DNA of 64,000 nt from the NCBI GenBank assembly GCA_021775955.1, contig JAJFGU010000024.1:1-64000 (forward strand), given 5' to 3'. The first letter of the stretch is position 1. Every line of letters starts with the position of its first letter. The notes beneath the pieces were generated by a model. That model worked only from the letters and a program-made list of their open reading frames with translations. It ran no database searches and was not told the DNA's origin. Source of the DNA: Alphaproteobacteria bacterium. Lineage in GTDB: Bacteria > Pseudomonadota > Alphaproteobacteria > Micavibrionales > Micavibrionaceae. The translations under genes were made by a program, and so were the position numbers. Below, piece by piece: positions 47,336 to 55,297 of this stretch.

Positions 47336-48056
47336 CCGCGCCGGTTATTACACTTCCGACCCCAATGATCTCGCTAAGGCGTTCATATTGTGCAAACACC
47401 ATATAGCCTTCGCCATGAACGGGGATGTCCGCAAGCGGGTAGGAAACGCTCTCACCCTTGCCTTTCCAGTTGTGAAGCTTGAACATGTCCTTGGCCACAT
47501 TGATGTAATCCATCGTGGTTCCCTCATTGGCTCCGGCAAGGATATCGACCTTGTGATGACGATCAAAGGGAAAGACCCAGATATCCGCACGTTGCTCCAG
47601 CAGTGTTTCGGGCAAGGTAATGTTCAGGTTTCCGCCGTGAATACTGACCGGAATCTTAATCAGCTTTCTGTCTGTCTGTATCGTTTTAATCTCTTGCAAA
47701 AGCGCGTCTTCATCGAGGCCGTTTGAATCATAAAATCCATTCACCACAAATTGCGGCGCTTCCATGGTGGTAAAATTCCACGCCCGGTAATAATCGCTTT
47801 GTCTGTCGCCGCAAAAACTTTGCCCCAGCGTATCGACCCAGCCACGTCTGTCAAAATGTTGGAGATGACAGGTGAGAATGACCGTGTCCGGATCGCTTTC
47901 GGATAAGCGTTTGATCAGCTGATCGGCGGGCGGTGCATCGCCGCAGCCTTGTGAAGTGAACAGCTCAATCACGACGGGCTGGGCACGGACCGGATTAGCA
48001 TTCGTCAAAATTCCAATGCAAATCAAAAGCAGAAAGACAGAGCTGATTCTATGCAT
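47313..48056 (-). CDS. DUF1223 secreted thioredoxin-like protein with altered active site
   Basis: 247 residues from the ATG at 48056 (AGGA about 9 bases upstream); an in-frame start at 48110 would overrun the DUF1674 gene. Signal peptide with cleavage near VRA-QPV. The family motif is usually FTSQGCSSCPPAD; here it reads FTSQGCGDAPPAD, so the second cysteine of the CxxC is lost. Other family parts (PQFVVNGFY) are present. It is probably periplasmic. Without the CxxC a dithiol redox role is doubtful. Confidence 0.82.
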   Translation of the reverse strand: MHRISSVFLLLICIGILTNANPVRAQPVVIELFTSQGCGDAPPADQLIKRLSESDPDTVILTCHLQHFDRRGWVDTLGQSFCGDRQSDYYRAWNFTTMEAPQFVVNGFYDSNGLDEDALLQEIKTIQTDRKLIKIPVSIHGGNLNITLPETLLEQRADIWVFPFDRHHKVDILAGANEGTTMDYINVAKDMFKLHNWKGKGESVSYPLADIPVHGEGYMVFAQYERLSEIIGVGSVITGAAKTSDQP

Positions 48057-48076
48057 GTTATTGATCCTATAGGCGG

Positions 48077-48247
48077 TTAAAAATCGCTGCACCGCCCGCC
48101 AACTTCCCAATCACCATAGCGTGTCGGCTCGGGCAGCTTTTTGCCCTCGAAACCACCAAATTCCTTCGGCTTTTCTTTCTCTGGTGGCGTTTTGTCCTCT
48201 GCTTTTTGAGGTTTTGGTTTTTCGGGCCTTGGCTTTTGCTTGTTCAT
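48077..48247 (-). CDS. DUF1674 protein, succinate dehydrogenase assembly factor 4-like
   Basis: 56 residues, very short. A Lys/Pro/Glu-rich disordered N-terminal half (MNKQKPRPEKPKPQK) precedes the diagnostic ending EFGGFEGKK, PEPTRYGDWEVGGRCSDF. This C-terminal pattern defines the SdhAF4/DUF1674 family, which protects flavinylated SdhA during complex II assembly. The start at 48247 and stop at 48077 are clear. It lies between the DUF1223 gene, same strand, and the divergent chorismate mutase gene. Confidence 0.88.
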   Translation of the reverse strand: MNKQKPRPEKPKPQKAEDKTPPEKEKPKEFGGFEGKKLPEPTRYGDWEVGGRCSDF

Positions 48248-48275
48248 ATCCCATATTTAGGGCAAAAGGGACCCA

Positions 48276-48572
48276 ATGGAAATACTTAAACCCTATCGCA
48301 CGCGGATTAATGCACTGGATGAGGAGATTATAAAGCTTCTCAGGCAGCGCTATGACGTGATTGAAGAGGTTGGCGCATTGAAGGCGCGTGAAGGTATTGA
48401 CGCCACCTTGCCCGACCGTGTTGACGAAGTGCGCGAGCGTGCCGCGAGCATTGCTGCAGAGCTTGGCATGGACGAAGATTTCATCCGCAGGCTTTATGCG
48501 CAGCTGATCGAGCATAGCTGCAATCTTGAAGATGATATCATTGAGGCCAGCCGCCAAAAGCAGGCATCTTGA
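48276..48572 (+). CDS. Chorismate mutase, AroQ type
   Basis: 98 residues, three-helix AroQ domain: LKPYRTRINALDEEIIKLL, LLRQRYDVIEEVGALKA and IRRLYAQLIEHSCNLEDD. The active-site Arg residues and the Lys of helix 2 are in the expected places. It converts chorismate to prephenate for Phe/Tyr synthesis. rsmB starts 1 base after its stop. Confidence 0.92.
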   Translation: MEILKPYRTRINALDEEIIKLLRQRYDVIEEVGALKAREGIDATLPDRVDEVRERAASIAAELGMDEDFIRRLYAQLIEHSCNLEDDIIEASRQKQAS

Positions 48573-48573
48573 T

Positions 48574-49914
48574 ATGAGCGCCGAAGCTCTCCCACAAGAC
48601 AAAGACACACAGGACTACATGGCGGCGCGTAGGGTTGCGCTGGCTTTGCTCGAATCGGTGCTCACCCAGAAACAGGCGCTCGACAATGCGCTGGAGGGTA
48701 GTCGCGAGTTTAAGGCATTGCCGGTGCGCGACCGGGCTTTTACCCGCATGGTGGTGACAACCACGCTGCGCCGCCTCGGCCAGATTGACGATCTGATCAC
48801 GCGCAGCCTTGATCGCCCGGATTCACTGCACAACCACACGCTGACCAATATTTTGCGCCTGGCTGTCACCCAAATCGTCTTTATGGAAGTGCCCGACCAC
48901 GCCAGCGTCGATACCGCCGTGCGCATGACCCAGGCCGCCGGAATGGAAGGCCAGAAAGGCTTTGTCAACGCGGTTTTGCGCAACATCACCCGCACCTATA
49001 AAGAACTGACATCGCGCCAGGATGAGGCGCGGATAAACACGCCGGAATGGCTGCTGAAGACCTGGATTGCCGATTACGATTTGCGTTTGGCCGCCGAGAT
49101 TGCCACAGCCAATCTGGCCGAAGCGCCGCTGGATATAACCGTGAAGGATCCGGAATCCAAGAATTACTGGGGCAGCGCATTAAAGGCCTCCGAGCTTTCG
49201 ACGGGCACGCTGCGCCGGGTCAGTGGCGGTGGAGCGATCCATGAAATGGAAGGCTTCGATACCGGTGCCTGGTGGGTGCAGGATGCGGCGGCGGCGTTGC
49301 CGGCGAAATTGTTCGGCCCGCTCGATGGTCAACATGTGGTTGATTTGTGTGCCGCGCCCGGCGGTAAAACCGCGCAGATGGCGGCAATGGGCGCGCATGT
49401 CACCGCTGTCGATCGCTCGGCGCAGCGCCTGAAGCGGCTGGAGGAGAATCTCGCGCGGCTTGAGCTGCAGGGCAATGTTGATGTGCTGGCCTTTGATGCG
49501 GCGCAATGGCGGCCGGAACAGGCGCCGCAGCGTATCCTGCTCGATGCGCCGTGTACGGCCACAGGCACCATTCGCCGCCACCCGGATATCCTGCGTCTGA
49601 AAACTGCGCAGGACGTTGAAAGCCTGGTGAATCTGCAGACCCGGCTGCTGCGTAACGCCGCGGATATGCTGGGCGTTGGCGGCGTGCTTATCTATTGCAC
49701 CTGCTCGCTGCAGCGCGATGAAGGCGAGCGCCAGATTGAGAGTCTGCTGGCCGAGCGGCCCGATATGCAGCGCGTGCCGGTTGCGCCTGCGGAAATCGGC
49801 GATTATGAGGAGCTGATTGATCCCCATGGCGATTTGCGGATTCTGCCGTTTCATCTCGCCCCACATGGCGGTATGGATGGGTTTTTCATCTCGCGGCTGA
49901 CCAAAACCGGGTAG
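48574..49914 (+). CDS. rsmB: RsmB-family 16S rRNA m5C methyltransferase
   Basis: 446 residues from the ATG at 48574; an earlier in-frame ATG lies in the chorismate mutase gene. The N-terminal NusB-like domain (about 15-150, RDRAFTRMVVTTTLRRLGQID, FVNAVLRNI) precedes the methyltransferase: CAAPGGKTAQMAA (AdoMet site), DAPCTATGTIRRHPD and YCTCSLQRDEG, with both catalytic cysteines. It modifies C967 of 16S rRNA. Confidence 0.9.
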   Translation: MSAEALPQDKDTQDYMAARRVALALLESVLTQKQALDNALEGSREFKALPVRDRAFTRMVVTTTLRRLGQIDDLITRSLDRPDSLHNHTLTNILRLAVTQIVFMEVPDHASVDTAVRMTQAAGMEGQKGFVNAVLRNITRTYKELTSRQDEARINTPEWLLKTWIADYDLRLAAEIATANLAEAPLDITVKDPESKNYWGSALKASELSTGTLRRVSGGGAIHEMEGFDTGAWWVQDAAAALPAKLFGPLDGQHVVDLCAAPGGKTAQMAAMGAHVTAVDRSAQRLKRLEENLARLELQGNVDVLAFDAAQWRPEQAPQRILLDAPCTATGTIRRHPDILRLKTAQDVESLVNLQTRLLRNAADMLGVGGVLIYCTCSLQRDEGERQIESLLAERPDMQRVPVAPAEIGDYEELIDPHGDLRILPFHLAPHGGMDGFFISRLTKTG

Positions 49915-49957
49915 AAATTGCTCTATAACCCTTTGAGCCAAAAGGAAAAAACCCGGA

Positions 49958-50401
49958 TCATCCATTTCGTTTTCCTGAATTTTTTTGAACCTCTCTAAGT
50001 CTTTGATATAAAAGGAAGAATGATTTAGTCTGAACTGCGGATATTGCATTTCCGTAACCCTTGCCTGCGATTTTAATCTCCCTCGGGTCTAATTCCCCGG
50101 CCCTTGGGGCGTTCGTCATTGCGAGGAGCACGCGAAGCAAACCGCAGGTTTGTTCGCTTCTTTTTAAAGCGAACAACGTCTTCGACGTTGCTTCGTGCGA
50201 CGCGGCAATCCAGCTTTTACCTTCTGGCCTTCTGGATTGCTTCGCCTTCGGCTCGCAATGACGGGAAACCCCGCTGCTTGCGGCGGAGCTGTTCATTTTT
50301 TCATAATTCGTACGTGTGATGGAGAGGCTGCCGCCGCGTTTTCTTCGGTGGCTGGTGGCGTGGTTTTTGCCGTTCGGGGTGGTTTGATACGCGATTTCCA
50401 T
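49958..50401 (-). CDS. Possible leaderless ORF behind a strong promoter (doubtful)
   Basis: The ATG at 50401 lies 7 bases after a near-consensus -10, so a transcript would begin at or next to the start codon. The first 45 residues (EIAYQTTPNGKNH, RRKRGGSLSITR) are not repeat-derived. The frame then runs through the palindromic repeat at 50115-50262 and ends at 49958, 44 bases past the end of rsmB. The product may be a small RNA instead, or the frame may be a chance opening. No family recognised. Confidence 0.2.
   Translation of the reverse strand: MEIAYQTTPNGKNHATSHRRKRGGSLSITRTNYEKMNSSAASSGVSRHCEPKAKQSRRPEGKSWIAASHEATSKTLFALKRSEQTCGLLRVLLAMTNAPRAGELDPREIKIAGKGYGNAISAVQTKSFFLLYQRLREVQKNSGKRNG
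50115..50262. repeat. Long dispersed palindrome (GTCATTGCGAGG ... CGCAATGAC)
   Basis: 148-base imperfect inverted repeat with GTCATTGCGAG at the left and its complement at the right, an inner ACGCGGCAATCCAG / CTGGATTGCTTCG pair, and a 30-base middle. The same family is at 55064-55141, with a half copy at 54864-54898. Confidence 0.75.
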
Positions 50402-50408
50402 GTGGGAC

Positions 50409-50437
50409 AGTATAGGAAAAAAGTCATAAAAAGTCAA
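50409..50437 (-). promoter_or_regulatory. Strong sigma-70-like promoter
   Basis: On the minus strand TTGACT (50432-50437) and TATACT (50409-50414) are separated by exactly 17 bases; the next ATG is 7 bases downstream. Confidence 0.55.
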
Positions 50438-50472
50438 GGCTTTTAGGGTTTGAACTGCGGAGACTCTCCCTT

Positions 50473-50600
50473 GTCATCCCGAGCGCAGTCGAGGGATCTC
50501 ATCTTTTTAAAGCGAAGAACCGAAGAGACGAAGAGTTTAAACTACAGAGTGCGCAGAGATAGACAGAGATTCTCTTCATCGTCATCCCGGCGAAAGCCGT
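50473..50600. repeat. Fragments of dispersed GTCATCCC-type repeats
   Basis: GTCATCCCGAGCGCAG at 50473 and GTCATCCCGGCGAAAGCC at 50581-50600, as at 54976-55000. TTTAAACTACAGAGT between them recurs near 54900. No gene in 50438-50817 otherwise. Confidence 0.5.
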
Positions 50601-50844
50601 AGTTTTGTCGTGTGATAACCGTCATTCAGGAAAATTCCGCTCTCTACTGGTGCGTGTAAGTATATCCCTATAAACTACCTAAATAGTAAAATGAATGAAT
50701 GACCGTTTTCGACCCAAAGCGGATATTTACTTACTCCATTTGGTGCCCGCTGAGAAGGGTTTAATGTTGAACCTAATATTCTAGCTTGATAAGCTATGCA
50801 TATAATAACAGGATAAGATGGGTCTTAGAAAAGGAAGCAAAACA

Positions 50845-51159
50845 ATGAAATATTTTCTTATTTTTTCTTCAATATTTATTTTATCATCGTGTTCAAGTTT
50901 TGACCGAACACTCATGTCAGAATTTGAGCCGTTGCCTAAAAAAAGCTTTAAGTTCAAATCTAAATCAGATCTGATTTATCCAGAAGATTCAGAAGGAGCA
51001 GAAAAAATAAGAATGGATTGGCTAGAGACATATCTCACAGATAACAATATCTGTGCTGGTGGTTATGTTATTGAAGAAAGAAAGGTAGTATTGGTTAGTG
51101 AAGCTCTTATAGGGCCAGGCAAGTTAAAAGACATATATTATTATGGAAGATGCACGTAG
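50845..51159 (+). CDS. Small hypothetical lipoprotein
   Basis: 104 residues from the ATG at 50845 (AAGGAAG upstream; a further in-frame ATG at 50818 has no site). MKYFLIFSSIFILSSC gives a lipobox with Cys16. The mature part is Lys/Ser-rich (PLPKKSFKFKSKSD), then a mixed region with a Cys pair (NNICAGGY, YYGRCT). The gene is more AT-rich than its neighbours and flanked by repeats, which suggests recent acquisition. TATAAT at 50801-50806 may be its -10. No family recognised. Confidence 0.6.
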   Translation: MKYFLIFSSIFILSSCSSFDRTLMSEFEPLPKKSFKFKSKSDLIYPEDSEGAEKIRMDWLETYLTDNNICAGGYVIEERKVVLVSEALIGPGKLKDIYYYGRCT

Positions 51160-51491
51160 TGTAGCTTAAAGGGAAAAACTACAAGGGTTACTTGGTGAAT
51201 TTGGTAGAACGTCCGCTATTGGCCGATAGCTGACTTTTTACAGCGTCTGCCCTATAGCGTAATAACATAATTATGAAAAATTAAACTATCTTTTTTGCCG
51301 CGCTTTTATCAGATTACCGCTCTGCGGTTAAAATTCCAATAGGTCCCTGCTTTCGCAGGGATGACAACTTAGGGCAGAGGTAACGCCATAAGATTAGTGC
51401 ATTCAGCAAAAAAACCTGCTAAAACTTAAGGATAGCTTTAGCTATAACATTTTCTTTTGTTCACAGGTTTGTTCACAACTGCGCTTGACCT
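51160..51491. other. Gene-free stretch before rpe
   Basis: 332 bases with no plausible gene. It holds a perfect 7-bp-stem hairpin TCCCTGC/GCAGGGA at 51344-51361 (half of a GTCATCCC-type repeat) and an ACCGC/GCGGT hairpin at about 51316-51328. Confidence 0.4.
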
Positions 51492-52154
51492 ATGTCTGAA
51501 AATCGCCAAATTCGCATTGCTCCGTCTATATTATCCGCTGATTTCTCGATTTTGGGGGCGGAAGTCGCTGCCATTGACGCGGCGGGCGCTGATTACATCC
51601 ATATCGACGTGATGGACGGGCATTTCGTGCCCAATCTTACGTTTGGTGCGCCGGTGGTCAAATCCCTGCGCAAAACCACAAAAAAGACCTTTGATGTTCA
51701 TTTGATGATCGATCCGGTGGCGCCGCTGGTCGAGGATTTCGTCGGCGCCGGGGCCGATATCATCACCGCGCATGCGGAGATTGCCGAGGATGTACGTGCG
51801 ACGCTGGAGCAGATTAAGGGCCACGGCGTGAAGTGCGGGATTTCGGTGAAGCCGGGGACCGGGATTGAGGTTATAGAGCCGCTGATGGATATTCTCGATC
51901 TTATCCTGATCATGACGGTGGAGCCGGGTTTCGGCGGTCAGGGCTTCATGGATATGAGCGATAAAATTAAAAAGGCGCGCGGCATGATTGATGAAACCGA
52001 CCGTGCGATCGATCTTGAGGTCGATGGCGGCATTAACGTGGAGACCGCAAAAATCTGTATTGATGCCGGGGCTGATCTGCTGGTCGCCGGGACGTCTGTG
52101 TTCAAGGACGGGCCGGATAAATATGCCAAGAACATCAAAGCGTTGAGGGGGTGA
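51492..52154 (+). CDS. rpe: Ribulose-phosphate 3-epimerase
   Basis: 220 residues, TIM barrel. IAPSILSADFSILG at the start, DYIHIDVMDGHFVPN (metal His and catalytic Asp, about 33-47), FDVHLMI (metal His), VEPGFGGQGFM and LEVDGGINVETA (second catalytic Asp) are all present. It interconverts ribulose-5-phosphate and xylulose-5-phosphate in the pentose phosphate pathway. No Shine-Dalgarno is visible before the ATG. Confidence 0.96.
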   Translation: MSENRQIRIAPSILSADFSILGAEVAAIDAAGADYIHIDVMDGHFVPNLTFGAPVVKSLRKTTKKTFDVHLMIDPVAPLVEDFVGAGADIITAHAEIAEDVRATLEQIKGHGVKCGISVKPGTGIEVIEPLMDILDLILIMTVEPGFGGQGFMDMSDKIKKARGMIDETDRAIDLEVDGGINVETAKICIDAGADLLVAGTSVFKDGPDKYAKNIKALRG

Positions 52155-52203
52155 GTATGTTTGATTTTAAAACATTTTCAAATAATAACTGGATATTTAG
52201 ATC

Positions 52204-52300
52204 GTCATTCCCTGAATTTTTGCGGACAAAAATTCTAAGGGAATCCATTCATCAATTCATGGATCGCCTTAGAATTCGTTACACGAATTCAGGCGATGAC
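52204..52300. repeat. Dispersed inverted repeat (GTCATTCCCTGAATT ... GCGATGAC)
   Basis: Inverted repeat units with GAATTTTTGCGGAC / AATTCGTTACACGAATT cores and TTCTAAGGG/CCTTAGAA arms, between rpe and the heparinase-like gene. Confidence 0.5.
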
Positions 52301-52318
52301 AAGGTGTGGGGGTAAGCC

Positions 52319-53950
52319 ATGCCGCTGCGCGTTCTCAGCCATATTCGCAAAGCCGCCGGCCAGATGGCCTGCAATAGCGTTTTGTACGACTGGAGCCTGA
52401 GTGGCGGCATTCCCGAGCGGCTTATTGTGAAGCCGGTCGACCCGTGGCCGGGTGATACGGAAAAAGGAAGATGGCTGTGCAGCGGCGCTTTTTCCATCGA
52501 TGGCGATCAGCTGGAAATCCATGGTGAGTGCTGGGAACCGTTCGGAGTTAGCCAAATTTGGCTAATTCATATGCACGGGTTTGAATGGCTGCGCGACCTC
52601 CGGGCGCTGGGCGGCGAGGCGGCAAGGCGGCAGGGCCGCGATCTGATTCTGAGCTGGATTGAAAATTACCGCCACTGGCATAAAATCGCCTGGGCTCCCG
52701 ATGTGACGGCAAAGCGGCTAGCGATGTGGATTTCGCATTATGAATGTTTCGGTGCCAGCGCCAATGAAGATTTCCAGGATTTGTTTTTTGAATCATTAAT
52801 ACGTCAGGCGCGGCATCTGGCACGGTCGGTGCCGGGTGATTTATGCGGTATTTCGCTGTTGCAGGGCGCCAAGGGGCTGATCTATGCCGGGCTGGCGCTT
52901 GAAGGGCGCGAGGGCTGGATCGAGCAGGGGCTTGGCATTTTAGACAAGGAGCTGGGCAGGCAAATTCTGGCCGATGGCGGGCATGTTTCGCGCAGCCCGG
53001 CGCAGTTACTGGAAGCGTTGCAGATTATTTTGGACATACGCACCGCGCTGATGGCGGGCGGGTATCCGCTGCCGGAGAAAATCCAGCATGCCATTGACAA
53101 GATGGGGCCGGCTGTTCGGTTCTTCCGCTATGGCGATAAGGGATTCGGCGTGTTTAACGGTGCGCAGGAAGGCAACCGGGCGCTGATCGATTCTGTGCTG
53201 GCCCAGGCCAATGCGCGCGGCAAGGCGCTGCAAAGTCTGCCGTGCAGTGGTTATGAGCGGGTGGCGCAGGGGCGCTCCATGATGATGATCGATACCGGCA
53301 AACCGCCAGAGCGGCCCTATGATGCGCTGGCCCATGCTTCGCCGCTGGCGTTTGAATTTTCCTACGGCAAGGAGCGGCTGTTCGTGAATTGCGGCGTGCA
53401 TCCGACATCCGAGGATTGGAATGAAGCGCTGCGGGCCAGTGCCGCGCATAACACGGCCGTGATCGATCACCGCAACACATGTGAAATTCGCGAAGACGGC
53501 CATTTCGGCCGCAAGGTCAAAACCATTGTCTCCCTGCGCGAGGAATCAAAACAATCGGCGCTGGTTGAAGCCTCGCATGACGGCTATGGAGCGCTCAGCG
53601 GTATTACCCATGGACGGCGTTTGTTCTTGACCGAAAAAGGGCAGGATCTGCGCGGCGAAGACAGCTTTACCTGCAGCGTCGGCATCAGCAAACCACATGA
53701 CATTGCCATGCGCTTTCACATTCATCCGCGTGTGAAGGTGTCGCTTATTCAGGGCGGGGAAGAGGCGCTTCTCAGGATGCCCGGTGGCACCGGTTGGCGT
53801 TTTCGCCATTTGAGCGGTGCGCTGGCGCTGGAAGACAGCATCTATCTCGGCACCGGCTGTGAGCCGCGCAAAACGAAACAATTGGTAATTTACGGTCGGA
53901 TGGAGCAGGATTATGCATTGGTCAAGTGGGCTTTGCAGCGCGAAGGGTGA
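52319..53950 (+). CDS. Heparinase II/III family protein
   Basis: 543 residues, no signal peptide. The N-terminal alpha/alpha toroid (about 60-290, with WIENYRHWHKIAWAPDVTAKR and HVSRSPAQLLEAL) and a C-terminal beta-sandwich (about 300-540, FEFSYGKERLFVNCG, RASAAHNTAVIDHRNTCEI, HGRRLFLTEKGQDLRGED) follow the alphaproteobacterial heparinase II/III family. AHNT and HGYG-type positions carry catalytic-like His. The family cleaves uronic-acid polysaccharides in characterised members; this subfamily, widely kept beside rpe and purH, has no proven substrate. GGGGGTAA precedes the ATG. Confidence 0.85.
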   Translation: MPLRVLSHIRKAAGQMACNSVLYDWSLSGGIPERLIVKPVDPWPGDTEKGRWLCSGAFSIDGDQLEIHGECWEPFGVSQIWLIHMHGFEWLRDLRALGGEAARRQGRDLILSWIENYRHWHKIAWAPDVTAKRLAMWISHYECFGASANEDFQDLFFESLIRQARHLARSVPGDLCGISLLQGAKGLIYAGLALEGREGWIEQGLGILDKELGRQILADGGHVSRSPAQLLEALQIILDIRTALMAGGYPLPEKIQHAIDKMGPAVRFFRYGDKGFGVFNGAQEGNRALIDSVLAQANARGKALQSLPCSGYERVAQGRSMMMIDTGKPPERPYDALAHASPLAFEFSYGKERLFVNCGVHPTSEDWNEALRASAAHNTAVIDHRNTCEIREDGHFGRKVKTIVSLREESKQSALVEASHDGYGALSGITHGRRLFLTEKGQDLRGEDSFTCSVGISKPHDIAMRFHIHPRVKVSLIQGGEEALLRMPGGTGWRFRHLSGALALEDSIYLGTGCEPRKTKQLVIYGRMEQDYALVKWALQREG

Positions 53951-53968
53951 CAAGAAGGATGACAATGC

Positions 53969-54850
53969 ATGGATGCAGGTGATCTGCTCTCAAGGATCGA
54001 AGATCTTCAGCAAAAAATCAAAAGTGAGAGCCAGCAGCTCGAAGGCAAAGCCAATTACGCGCTGGCCTGTCTTGAGTCCCTTTATATAGCAACCGACAAA
54101 AATGATCTGATATTCGGCATCGAGCCCTGGCATCCGATGGCCGGTCATGGCAGCGTGCTGTCGCCGTGTGAATATTTACTGCGGCTCAATGATGAAAACG
54201 GCGAGGCGTTGCCGCCCTATCCGGCGATCATGTATTTTTATGATCACGGTCTAACGGCGGAGCTTGATACGGTTTTGTTTTTATGCGGTCTGCGGCAATT
54301 TGAACGCGACGATGAAAAACAGGTTTCGATCAATATCTCGGCCAAAAGCCTGCAGTCCAGCGATTTCATCAAAACCGTTTTGGCGGCGCTCGAGGCGATG
54401 GGGCTGGCGCCGAACAAGCCGGAAAAAATCATCATCGAGATTCATGAAAGCACATCGGAGGTGATGAGCCGGCATGTGCTTGAGCTGTTTCAAAAATTCG
54501 GCGCGTCTTTTGCAATTGATGATGTTGGCCTCACCATCAAGGACGTGTTTCGCATTTCTGAATTTGAAGGGATCGCCGATTATATCAAAATCGATCGGCA
54601 TAGTGTTTGCGCCCACCCGGAAGACCCGCAATCTCTGGCGCAGGTGATGTCACTGGTAAGGTCATTACTACCCGGCGCGGTGGTGATCGCCGAAGGGGTG
54701 AAAACAACGCAGCACGCGATGCAAATTCACAGCGATTATCCCGATATCCAGTATGTCCAGGGGCTGTATCTGCCAACGCGCGAGGTGTTTGCGCAGGAGT
54801 GGGAAGAGCTGGCAAAAAAGCAGAGTCCTAAAGAAGAAGCGACGGGATAG
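53969..54850 (+). CDS. EAL-domain protein with atypical motifs
   Basis: 293 residues, cytoplasmic. The EAL domain fills about 50-275. The signature Glu is kept in CEYLLRL (normally E-A-L-L-R), with NISAKSL, IEIHEST, FAIDDVGLT (DDFG changed to DDVG), DYIKIDR, VIAEGVKT (usual AEGVET changed) and YVQGLYLPT. The main metal ligands are still present, so c-di-GMP hydrolysis is possible, but the DDFG and AEGVE changes may mean a binding protein only. No GGDEF domain. It starts 18 bases after the heparinase-like gene. Confidence 0.82.
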   Translation: MDAGDLLSRIEDLQQKIKSESQQLEGKANYALACLESLYIATDKNDLIFGIEPWHPMAGHGSVLSPCEYLLRLNDENGEALPPYPAIMYFYDHGLTAELDTVLFLCGLRQFERDDEKQVSINISAKSLQSSDFIKTVLAALEAMGLAPNKPEKIIIEIHESTSEVMSRHVLELFQKFGASFAIDDVGLTIKDVFRISEFEGIADYIKIDRHSVCAHPEDPQSLAQVMSLVRSLLPGAVVIAEGVKTTQHAMQIHSDYPDIQYVQGLYLPTREVFAQEWEELAKKQSPKEEATG

Positions 54851-54863
54851 TTATATCTGTGTC

Positions 54864-55231
54864 GTCATTGCGAGGCTGTTAGGCCGAAGCAATCCAGAAT
54901 TTAAACTACAGAGTACGCATCCGCCTTCGCCAAGGTTACGGCGGACAGGGAGAGCGCAGAGGTTTTTCCGTTGTCGTCATCCCGGCGAAAGCCGGGACCC
55001 ATAGGCAATATAACAAAGAAATTTTTGAACCACAGCGGACACAGCGCGTTCATATCCTAAATTGTCATTGCGAGGAAGCCGTTAGGCTGACGCGGCAATC
55101 CAGCGATTTCCTGGATTGCTTCGCCTTCGGTTCGCAATGACGTTTCTATTTTGTCATTCCGAACGAATGTGAGGAATCTTATCAAGCTTCAACTGGCTCA
55201 GATCCCTCCGCTTACGCGTTCGGGATGGCGG
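54864..55231. repeat. Cluster of dispersed palindromic repeats
   Basis: Half copy GTCATTGCGAGG... at 54864-54898; TCCGCCTTCGCC...GCGGACA hairpin at 54920-54947; GTCATCCCGGCGAAAGCCGGGACCC region at 54976-55000; complete GTCATTGCGAGG...CGCAATGAC palindrome at 55064-55141; GTCATTCCGAACG...CGGGATGGCGG at 55153-55231. No gene in this 447-base gap. Confidence 0.7.
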
Positions 55232-55297
55232 TTTTATTTGACGTAATAATTATAATAGGCTATAAACCAGCTCGTATTCAAAATAGGGAGCGGGTTT

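Noticed and set aside
49180-50049. 289-codon minus-strand frame
   Set aside because: Mostly antisense to rsmB; only its first 45 codons lie outside, with no ribosome site or promoter.
50695-50735. Bases resembling a repeat often seen near gammaproteobacterial rRNA/transport genes (CCGTTTTCGACCCAAAGCGG)
   Set aside because: Single occurrence here and no function can be argued from the sequence.
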